Assembly (NCBI GenBank): GCA_005884465.1
Contig: VAZH01000096.1
Coordinates: 1 to 21,701, forward strand
DNA from: Alphaproteobacteria bacterium
GTDB lineage: Bacteria > Pseudomonadota > Alphaproteobacteria > Rhizobiales > Xanthobacteraceae
Direction of reading: 5' to 3'
Length of the DNA stretch: 21,701 bases
Numbering within the stretch: the first letter of the stretch is position 1; each line of letters begins with the position of its first letter. The translations under genes were made by a program, and so were the position numbers. Below, in pieces: positions 15,788 through 21,701 of this stretch. Under the pieces are notes generated by a model. The model had not been told where the DNA came from. It worked only from the letters and a program-made list of their open reading frames with translations, and did no database searches.

Positions 15788-15828
15788 CAAAAAACAAAAA
15801 AAGCCCGGCGGCCGTCAGGCCACCGGGC
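15788..15828 (-). terminator. Rho-independent terminator of the CaiB/BaiF gene
   Basis: GCCCGGCGGCC (15803-15813), loop GTCA, GGCCACCGGGC (15818-15828) make an 11-bp stem with a single C-A mismatch. On the plus strand it is preceded by an A-rich run (15789-15802), so on the minus strand it is followed by a long U tract interrupted by one G. It therefore ends minus-strand transcription, about 118 bp after the stop of the CoA-transferase gene. Confidence 0.85.
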
Positions 15829-15852
15829 GAATTTCGCATGCTTGGAAAGAGA

Positions 15853-15879
15853 TACTTGCTGGCTCATACCCCGCAAGTA
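15853..15879. repeat. 7-bp inverted repeat between convergent genes
   Basis: TACTTGC (15853-15859) and its exact inverse GCAAGTA (15873-15879) are separated by 13 bp. It lies between the CoA-transferase stop and its terminator, so it would be part of that transcript's 3' end. No function can be assigned. Confidence 0.35.
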
Positions 15880-15945
15880 CGGTTCAAATGTTCAAGTCAT
15901 CGCCGCGCATCCCCAAGCATCCCCGTTTCCGCAACATGACTACGA

Positions 15946-17232
15946 TTATATCGCGCTGTCCCGGGCGCCATCAGCTGTTTTGCTTCGTACCGTTCCAAAG
16001 ACTCCCGCCTTGGCAAGCGATGCGATGCGGGCATCGTCGTAGCCGAGTGTCTTGCGCAAAACATCCTTTGTATGCTCGCCCAGCAAGGGCGCGGCGACTG
16101 GGTCGGCGGCCGGCGTCAGGTCAAGGCGGAGCGGCGATTCGATATTGGGGATCGAGCCTGCGGCCGGGTGCGGGATCTGGCTGACGCGATGGCGTTCGCG
16201 CACTTCCGGCGAGTTAAAAGCCTCCTCGACAGTACGCAGATAACCGACAGGGATATTGGCTGACTTCATCTTCGCCACCCAATGTTCGCGAAGGTCTTGC
16301 GCAAAGATGCCGGCAAGGATCGAGCGCAGTTTCTCCTTGTTGGCCGTTCGTGAACGTCGGTCGGCGAATTCACCGCTGGCGAGATCCGGCCGGCCGAGCA
16401 CTTCGATGACGAGGCGGCGATACAGCCGATCATTGGCGCAAGCGATATAAAACGGCGCGTCGGAGCCATGATAGACACCGACTGAGGGTGATCCGTTCGG
16501 TGAATTCCCCTGACGGCTCGGGTTCACACCGGTCATCAAATAGGCCATGCCATAAAATCCGGTCATGCCGAGCGCCACGTCGAACAGCGCCACCTCAACA
16601 TGCTGGCCGCGGCCGAGCCGGTCGCGGGCGAACAGCGCCAGCAGGATGGCGTTGCAGGCTGACATGCCCGTGACCATGTCGATCGCGGGCGGTCCGGTCC
16701 GCACCGGCGGCCCTTCCGGAAAGCCGTTGAGCGACATGAATCCGCTTTCAGCCTGCGTGATCGGATCAAAACCTGGACGGGATGCAAACGGTCCCTGGCG
16801 GCCGTAGGCTGAGATCGAGCAATAGACCAGGCGAGGATTGGTCGGCGCTACGGACGCATAGTCAAGGCCATGCTTTTTCATGACGCCGGCGGAAAAGTTT
16901 TCCACCACGACATCTGCCCGCGCGATCAAATGCCGCGCGATGTCGCGCGCCTCTGGCTTGGTGAGATCAAGAGCAATGCCGCACTTGTTGCGATTCAAAC
17001 TGATAAAGGCCGCGCTTTCGCCGGCGAGATCGGCATGCTCATAGCTGCGCGTATCGTCGCCGCCGTCCGGATTCTCTATCTTGATGACTTCGGCGCCAAA
17101 ATCGGCGAGCGTTTGCGTGCAGGCCGGCCCGGCGACGACCCGGGTGAAATCCACCACCAGCAAACCGTTTAGGGCTGTCGGCGCGCCTTTCGCCCGCGGC
17201 GCGCGATCCGGTAATTGCGGTCTGGCAGTCAT
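15946..17232 (-). CDS. CaiB/BaiF family (class III) CoA-transferase
   Basis: A 428-residue class III CoA-transferase that moves CoA between carboxylic acids and so activates an acid for further breakdown. Visible: LLVVDFTRVVAGPACTQTLA (24-43) followed by DFGAEVIKIE, FISLNRNKCGIALDL (76-90), the region SISAYGRQGPF and the catalytic Asp156 in PGFDPITQAESG. The C-terminal domain contains IPVGYLRTVEEAFNSPEV. The length is normal and the frame is intact. The ATG at 17230-17232 has GGAAGGGAA upstream with rather long spacing of about 11 bases. It appears monocistronic with its own terminator. It may activate an acid produced by the neighbouring catabolic enzymes, but the context alone does not prove this. 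Confidence 0.93.
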   Translation of the reverse strand: MTARPQLPDRAPRAKGAPTALNGLLVVDFTRVVAGPACTQTLADFGAEVIKIENPDGGDDTRSYEHADLAGESAAFISLNRNKCGIALDLTKPEARDIARHLIARADVVVENFSAGVMKKHGLDYASVAPTNPRLVYCSISAYGRQGPFASRPGFDPITQAESGFMSLNGFPEGPPVRTGPPAIDMVTGMSACNAILLALFARDRLGRGQHVEVALFDVALGMTGFYGMAYLMTGVNPSRQGNSPNGSPSVGVYHGSDAPFYIACANDRLYRRLVIEVLGRPDLASGEFADRRSRTANKEKLRSILAGIFAQDLREHWVAKMKSANIPVGYLRTVEEAFNSPEVRERHRVSQIPHPAAGSIPNIESPLRLDLTPAADPVAAPLLGEHTKDVLRKTLGYDDARIASLAKAGVFGTVRSKTADGARDSAI

Positions 17233-17363
17233 GATCCGTCTATTCCCTTCCGGTATTGACCAGCGCCACGTTGGCGGTCGCGCGCGACTGTAAGGTCTAT
17301 CTCCAGAAGTTCAACGCTGGCAATCCCTTGAGACGCATGCGCGCCTTGCGCGATCCGGCTGCG

Positions 17364-17821
17364 TCACCGGATAGACTTGCGCCAATACAGCGTATTGGGC
17401 CAGGCCCATGGATATTGCGGCTGGTATAGCTGATAACCGGCCCGGATGAAGTTGTTGGCGGAGGCGAGATTGTCGGTGGTATCCGAGACGACGAAGCTCC
17501 ATCCATTGTGCCTTGCACGTAATTCCAGCGCGCGCATCAAGCGCAATTGAAGCCCATTCCCGTGATGCTTCTTCAGCACGCCGACACGGAAAAAATATCC
17601 CGCATTATATGCACGTGTCGACGGAACGACTCCGGCAAAGGCAACCGGCAAAAGGCAACCGGCATCCTTTCGAGATACGCGAGCCACCAATGTCCCCAAT
17701 CGAATTCCGGAATGGCAGCGCCATCAAAGAATGTCAGGCGATGGAGGTCAGCGAGCGTATCTGCGATTTCGTCATCATGGGCGTCGACCTCGCGTATCCT
17801 GTACATCGGCCAGACCTTCAT
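17364..17821 (-). pseudogene. GNAT N-acetyltransferase gene broken by a tandem duplication
   Basis: The N-terminal part (MYRIREVDAHDDEIADTLAD, then LHRLTFFDG and DWGHWWLAYLERMPVAF) is in one frame. The remainder (AGVVPSTRAYNAGYFFRVGV, KKHHGNGLQLRLMRALELRA, SDTTDNLASANNFIRAGYQL) is in another. The latter includes the acetyl-CoA-binding motif region KKHHGNGLQLRLM of GNAT proteins. The frame changes at an exact 14-bp tandem duplication (17637-17664). Removing one copy restores ATG CCG GTT GCC TTT GCC GGA and one continuous protein of about 147 residues. GNAT enzymes acetylate small molecules or protein N-termini; the substrate is unknown. A start at the ATG six codons in is also possible. Confidence 0.85.
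17637..17664. repeat. 14-bp perfect tandem duplication
   Basis: The unit AAAGGCAACCGGCA (plus strand) occurs twice without a gap, at 17637-17650 and 17651-17664. Because 14 is not a multiple of three, it shifts the frame of the GNAT gene that contains it. It may be a recent replication-slippage event, and loss of one copy would repair the gene. Confidence 0.95.
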
Positions 17822-17851
17822 ATCCCGCCTCGCAACCGAGACGATTTCTTA

Positions 17852-17876
17852 CCTCGCGCTGAAACCAGCGCCGAGG
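17852..17876. promoter_or_regulatory. Hairpin in the divergent region upstream of the aldehyde oxidoreductase operon
   Basis: CCTCGCGCTG (17852-17861), loop AAAC, and CAGCGCCGAGG (17866-17876) form a 10-bp stem with a one-base bulge. It lies 31 bp upstream of the GNAT gene start and about 190 bp upstream of the 2Fe-2S subunit at 18068. No T tract follows on either strand. The rest of 17822-18067 shows no gene and no clear promoter. Confidence 0.35.
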
Positions 17877-18067
17877 CGTAAAAAGCTGGCCGCCGCTTCT
17901 TGCCAAAGCGGATAGCGCCGCGCAAAAACGGGTATCGCCTTGTTCTTGCAATATTAAATTGCCACCAGCATGAGGGCGGTGAACCAGTGTAATTGCCTCG
18001 AAAATGTGCCGCGGCTTCGGTTGGAACCTGGGCGGATGAACTTCGTTGCTGGTGTGCGGAGATTCAG

Positions 18068-18595
18068 ATGGCTCAGAAAAGCACCGCGCACCGAAGCAGC
18101 AATCCCATCCCGCTACCCGGGAAGATTTCCGTAGGGATGACCGTCAACGGCATCGAGACCAAAGCCGAAATTGCTCCGTGGGTCACTCTGCTGGACCTGT
18201 TGCGGGATCATCTCGACCTTACCGGCACCAAGAAGGGCTGCGACCACGGTCAGTGCGGCGCGTGCACGGTGCTGGTAGACGGGCGGCGCGTCAATTCCTG
18301 CCTGACGCTCGCCGTGATGAAGGATGGCGCCAAGGTCACTACCATCGAAGGGCTCGCGCCTGACGGCGTGCTGCATCCCTTGCAGCAGGCGTTTATCGAC
18401 CATGACGCGTTCCAGTGCGGCTATTGCACGCCGGGCCAGATCTGTTCGGCCGCAGGCTTGATCGCCGAAGGCAAGGCGAAAAGTGCCGACGACATTCGCG
18501 AATTGATGAGCGGCAATATCTGCCGCTGCGGCGCCTATCCCAACATCGTGGCGGCGATTCAGCAGGCGATGGAAAAGGTGGACGCCAAGCCATGA
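18068..18595 (+). CDS. Aldehyde oxidoreductase-type 2Fe-2S subunit (PaoA-like)
   Basis: A 175-residue subunit with two [2Fe-2S] clusters. The first uses Cys58, 63, 66 and 78 (GCDHGQCGACTV, then NSC); the second uses Cys117, 120, 152 and 154 (QCGYCTPG and ICRCG). The PaoA protein of Escherichia coli carries a Tat signal; here the N-terminus (MAQKSTAHRSSNPIPLPGK) has no twin-arginine motif or hydrophobic stretch, so the enzyme is probably cytoplasmic. The ATG at 18068 has GGAG six bases upstream; an upstream in-frame TTG at 17993 would add unlikely sequence. The stop overlaps the next start (ATGA). The gene order 2Fe-2S, FAD, Mo matches PaoABC rather than the cox order of the first cluster. Confidence 0.92.
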   Translation: MAQKSTAHRSSNPIPLPGKISVGMTVNGIETKAEIAPWVTLLDLLRDHLDLTGTKKGCDHGQCGACTVLVDGRRVNSCLTLAVMKDGAKVTTIEGLAPDGVLHPLQQAFIDHDAFQCGYCTPGQICSAAGLIAEGKAKSADDIRELMSGNICRCGAYPNIVAAIQQAMEKVDAKP

Positions 18596-19608
18596 TCAAT
18601 TTCCAATACGCCCGAGCCAACGATGTGGCCGACGCGGTGCGCCAGATCGCCGCCGACCCAACCGCCAAATTCATCGCTGGCGGCACCAACCTCATCGACC
18701 TGATGAAGGAAAATGTCGAACGCCCTTCACGGCTGATCGACATCTCCCGGCTTCCTCTCAAATCGGTCGAGGAAACGGCGGACGGCGGGCTACGCATCGG
18801 CGCGCTCGTGCCGAATTCCGACCTCGCTTATCATCCCCTGATCCAGCAGCGATATCCGCTGTTGGGAAGCGCGATCCTGGCCGGCGCGTCGCAGCAATTG
18901 CGCAACATGGCCTCCACAGGCGGAAATCTCCTGCAACGCACGCGCTGCTTCTACTTCTACGATACAGCGACGCCGTGCAACAAGCGCGAGCCCGGCTCGG
19001 GATGCTCGGCCATCGACGGCCTCAACCGGATCAGCGCTATCCTAGGCACCAGCGAGACCTGCATCGCAACGCACCCTTCCGACATGTGCGTCGCGCTCGC
19101 CGCGCTTGAAGCCAGAGTGCATGTAGCAGGCCCCAACGGCGAACGCATGATCGCGTTCAGCGATTTCCATCGGCTGCCCGGCAATACGCCGCAGCTCGAT
19201 AACAGCCTGCATCCAAACGAGATCGTTACCGCCGTCGAGCTTCCGGCGGACGGTTTTGCGAAGAACTACTCCTACCTGAAGATCCGCGATCGTCTCTCCT
19301 ATGCATTCGCGCTGGTTTCGGTCGCCGCCGCATTGGAGCTGGAAGGCGGTACGATCAGGCAGGCGCGTCTGGCCCTTGGCGGCATCGCGCACAAGCCATG
19401 GCGGGATACGGCGGCCGAAGACGCATTGCGCGGACAGCCGGCGAACCAGGCAACCTTTGCACATGCAGCGGACCTTCTCCTGCGTGACGCCAAGGGTTTT
19501 GCCCACAACACGTTCAAGATCGAGCTGGCACGTCGCAGCATTGTCCGGGCGCTGACGCAGGCGGCACAGGCAACGCCACAATTACAATCCGACAAGAAAA
19601 TCCGCTGA
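18592..19608 (+). CDS. Aldehyde oxidoreductase-type FAD subunit with extra 4Fe-4S cluster motif (PaoB-like)
   Basis: A 338-residue FAD subunit with AGGTNLIDLMK (29-39) and TGGNLLQRTRC (109-119). Between the FAD motif and the C-terminal domain it has an insert with Cys119, 129, 138 and 157, the four-Cys arrangement that binds an additional [4Fe-4S] cluster in PaoB of Escherichia coli. The simpler FAD subunit at 7954 lacks this. The C-terminal domain is recognisable from SYLKIRDRLSYAFALVSVAA and RLALGGIAHKPWR. The start overlaps the preceding stop (ATGA), so translation is coupled. The frame is open upstream, but only as a shadow of the 2Fe-2S gene. Confidence 0.92.
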   Translation: MINFQYARANDVADAVRQIAADPTAKFIAGGTNLIDLMKENVERPSRLIDISRLPLKSVEETADGGLRIGALVPNSDLAYHPLIQQRYPLLGSAILAGASQQLRNMASTGGNLLQRTRCFYFYDTATPCNKREPGSGCSAIDGLNRISAILGTSETCIATHPSDMCVALAALEARVHVAGPNGERMIAFSDFHRLPGNTPQLDNSLHPNEIVTAVELPADGFAKNYSYLKIRDRLSYAFALVSVAAALELEGGTIRQARLALGGIAHKPWRDTAAEDALRGQPANQATFAHAADLLLRDAKGFAHNTFKIELARRSIVRALTQAAQATPQLQSDKKIR

Positions 19609-19616
19609 GGCAGCCC

Positions 19617-21701
19617 ATGGCGAACTACATCGGCACTGCCACCTCGCGCGTCGACGGTCGCGCCAAAGTCACCGGCGAAGCCAAATATGCCGGCGAGTTC
19701 AATGCAAGCGGCCTCGCTTATGGCAGCGTCATCGAGTCAACGATCCCGAAAGGCCGTATCGTGCGGATCGACGCCAGCGAAGCGCTGCGTGTCGAGGGCG
19801 TGTTTGAGGTGCTCACTCATCAAAACCGTCCCCGCATGGCCAAGAGTGACGACGCCTGGAAGGACGATGTCGCGCCGGAAGACGGTTCGCCGTTCCGCCC
19901 ACTTTACGACGACATAATCAAGTTCAGCGGTCAGCCGATCGCGCTGGTGCTAGCCCAGGAGTGGGAAATCGCGCGCTACGCTGCCTCGCTCGTGCGGATC
20001 GAGTATGAAAAGCAGGCATTTGCCACTGACCTGCATAAAGAGCGAGACCGGGCGTTTGTCGTCAAGAAGCCCGAAAAGCTGCGAGGCGACGCTGAGAAAG
20101 CCTATGCGGCAGCCGACGTGCGTCACGAGGCTGATTATTTCATTCCGACCGAGTATCACGACCCGATGGAATTATTTGCCTCCACGGTAATGTGGGACGG
20201 TGGCGGCAAGCTCACGGTCTACGACAAGACGCAGGGTGTGCAGAACGTGCAACGTTATCTGTGCAGCGTGTTCGACAAGCAGGGGAACGAGGTTCGCGTC
20301 GTATCGCCGTTCGTCGGCGGCGCGTTCGGTTCCGGCCTCCGTCCCCAGTATCAGGTGGTGCTGGCCGTACTGGGAGCGCTGAAACTGGAACGCTCGGTGC
20401 GTCTTGTGCTGACGCGTCAGCAGATGTATGGACTGGGCTACCGGCCAGCCACCATTGAGCGGCTTGCGCTCGGTGCAAAGGCGGATGGAACGCTTGACGC
20501 CATCACCCACGAGGCGATCTCCGTCACCTCGCAATTCGAAGATTTCTCGCGCAACGACACCGGCTGGTCGGCGCTGCTCTACAAATCCGCTAACGCCAAG
20601 TATGTGCATAGACTGGCTCGGCTCGACGTTCCCACTTCTAGCGACATGCGCGCGCCTGGCGCTGCGACTGGCGTCTATGCCCTCGAAAGCGCGATGGACG
20701 AACTCGCGGTGGCGCTGAAGCTTGATCCAATCGAGCTAAGACTGCGCTGCTACTCGGATCGGGACCAGAACGAAGACATTCCCTACAGCAGCAAGCGGCT
20801 GCGTGAATGCTACCGCCAGGGGGCAGAAGCTTTTGGCTGGAATAAGCGGAAGCCGGAGCCGCGCTCAATGCGCGACGGCAGCGAGCTTGTAGGCTGGGGC
20901 ATGGCGACGGGCGTTTGGGAAGCATTGCAGATGCCGGCGGCCGCTCGCATCGTCCTGACCGCGAACGGACACGCGGAAGTCTCCTGTGCAGCTTCCGATA
21001 TCGGCACCGGCACGTACACGATCATGGCGCAGGTTGCCGCCGATACGCTGGGCCTTCCGATCGAGAACATCAGCATCAAGCTCGGCGATTCCACCCTGCC
21101 GCAAGCGCCGGTGGAAGGCGGATCGTGGATGGCGGCTTCGGCCTCGCACGCGGTTGCGGCGACGGCCGAAGAGGTTCGCAGGGAGCTGCTGGCCCTGGCC
21201 AAATCAATGAAGGGGTCACCGCTGGCGGACGCAAAGCTGGAAGACATCGTGTTTGCGGATGGCACGCTCGTCAGCAAGGCGGAAACGAGCCGCGCGGTCT
21301 CGATCGCTGATGTGATGCGGCACGGTGCGGCCGACCGGATCGAAAAGGAGAAGACCAACAACTTCCCGGATGACGGTTCGCACGCGCGCAATACGCATTC
21401 GGCAGTGTTCGTCGAAGTGAAGGTGGATGAACAACTCGGCGTCATCCGCGTTACCCGCGTCGTCAGCGCGATCGCGTGTGGTCGGGTCCTGAACACCAAG
21501 ACCGCGCACAGCCAGATCATGGGCAGCGTGGTGGGGGGCATCGGCATGGCGCTGCACGAGGAGACGCTGTTCGATCACAGATTCGGCCGCATCATGAATC
21601 CCAACATCGCCGAGTATCATGTGCCGGTGAATGCGGACGTGCACGACATCAAGGTGATCTTCGTCGACGAACCGGATCAGATCGTCAATCCGCTGGGCAT
21701 C
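19617..21701 (+). CDS. Aldehyde oxidoreductase-type molybdopterin-binding subunit (PaoC-like), cut by window end
   Basis: The catalytic Mo subunit; the frame is open from the ATG at 19617 through the last base, giving 695 residues with no stop. Visible: IGTATSRVDGRAKVTGEAKYAGEF (5-28), the GGAFGSG cofactor loop (234-240), DMRAPGAATG (343-352, usually MRAPGE in relatives), and SDIGTGTYTIMAQVAADTLG. The window ends at VNPLGI, just before the expected catalytic Glu motif (GxGE), so about 30-40 residues are missing. The start lies 8 bp after the FAD subunit stop, with GAGG just upstream. PaoABC enzymes oxidise a broad range of aldehydes to acids and need the MCD cofactor; a maturation gene may follow beyond the edge. 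Confidence 0.92.
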   Translation, partial: MANYIGTATSRVDGRAKVTGEAKYAGEFNASGLAYGSVIESTIPKGRIVRIDASEALRVEGVFEVLTHQNRPRMAKSDDAWKDDVAPEDGSPFRPLYDDIIKFSGQPIALVLAQEWEIARYAASLVRIEYEKQAFATDLHKERDRAFVVKKPEKLRGDAEKAYAAADVRHEADYFIPTEYHDPMELFASTVMWDGGGKLTVYDKTQGVQNVQRYLCSVFDKQGNEVRVVSPFVGGAFGSGLRPQYQVVLAVLGALKLERSVRLVLTRQQMYGLGYRPATIERLALGAKADGTLDAITHEAISVTSQFEDFSRNDTGWSALLYKSANAKYVHRLARLDVPTSSDMRAPGAATGVYALESAMDELAVALKLDPIELRLRCYSDRDQNEDIPYSSKRLRECYRQGAEAFGWNKRKPEPRSMRDGSELVGWGMATGVWEALQMPAAARIVLTANGHAEVSCAASDIGTGTYTIMAQVAADTLGLPIENISIKLGDSTLPQAPVEGGSWMAASASHAVAATAEEVRRELLALAKSMKGSPLADAKLEDIVFADGTLVSKAETSRAVSIADVMRHGAADRIEKEKTNNFPDDGSHARNTHSAVFVEVKVDEQLGVIRVTRVVSAIACGRVLNTKTAHSQIMGSVVGGIGMALHEETLFDHRFGRIMNPNIAEYHVPVNADVHDIKVIFVDEPDQIVNPLGI

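Noticed and set aside
15297..15841. Direct repeat ATTTCGCATGC on both sides of the DUF805 gene (15297-15307 and 15831-15841)
   Set aside because: An 11-bp match is expected by chance many times in a window of this size, and no integrase, transposase or target-site structure goes with it.
17353..17372. Inverted repeat ATCCGG/CCGGAT around the GNAT stop as a terminator
   Set aside because: The stem is only 6 bp and no T tract follows on the minus strand.
20810..21547. 245-codon minus-strand frame opposite the PaoC-like gene
   Set aside because: The opposing strand carries conserved Mo-hydroxylase sequence without interruption; the antisense frame is low-complexity Ser/Thr/Ala-rich.

Overview
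The window reads as chromosomal DNA of a high-GC alphaproteobacterium. Gene content and protein style (a liv-type ABC importer, two CoxL-family molybdenum hydroxylases, a CaiB/BaiF transferase, a DUF805 protein) fit the Bradyrhizobium/Rhodopseudomonas/Afipia group. That placement is an inference from protein flavour, since the window holds no rRNA or other marker gene. It is a catabolic island with no tRNA, IS element, CRISPR array or recognisable transcriptional regulator.

Layout. Positions 1-303 hold decayed sequence, including a livF C-terminal remnant with an in-frame stop. Positions 304-4943 (minus) carry a complete-looking branched-chain amino-acid-type ABC importer in the order binding protein, livH, livM, livG, livF; livM is frameshifted. 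Positions 5082-8829 (minus) encode a three-subunit molybdenum hydroxylase (FAD, 2Fe-2S and Mo subunits in cox order) with a good sigma70-like promoter at 8869-8897. Divergent from it (9008-11018, plus) are a luciferase-like flavin monooxygenase and a polysaccharide-deacetylase-fold hydrolase of the PuuE/cyclic-imidase type. Convergent to these (11102-12913, minus) are a two-component flavin monooxygenase and its flavin reductase. Positions 13123-15148 (plus) encode a 3-hydroxyisobutyrate-dehydrogenase-like enzyme and an ACMSD-like metal-dependent amidohydrolase/decarboxylase. A small DUF805 membrane protein (15317-15775), a CaiB/BaiF CoA-transferase (15946-17232, minus, with its own terminator) and a GNAT gene broken by an exact 14-bp tandem duplication (17364-17821) follow. 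The right end (18068 to the edge) is a PaoABC-type aldehyde oxidoreductase operon, cut off by the window.

How the genes may work together. Importer, ring hydroxylase, oxygenases with a flavin reductase, an imide/amide-type hydrolase, a decarboxylase-type amidohydrolase, a dehydrogenase and a CoA-transferase together look like an uptake-and-degradation pathway for a small cyclic, possibly N-heterocyclic, organic acid or imide. No single gene fixes the substrate, so this is an inference. The livM frameshift, the broken GNAT gene and the livF remnant show that parts of the region are decaying or contain assembly errors.
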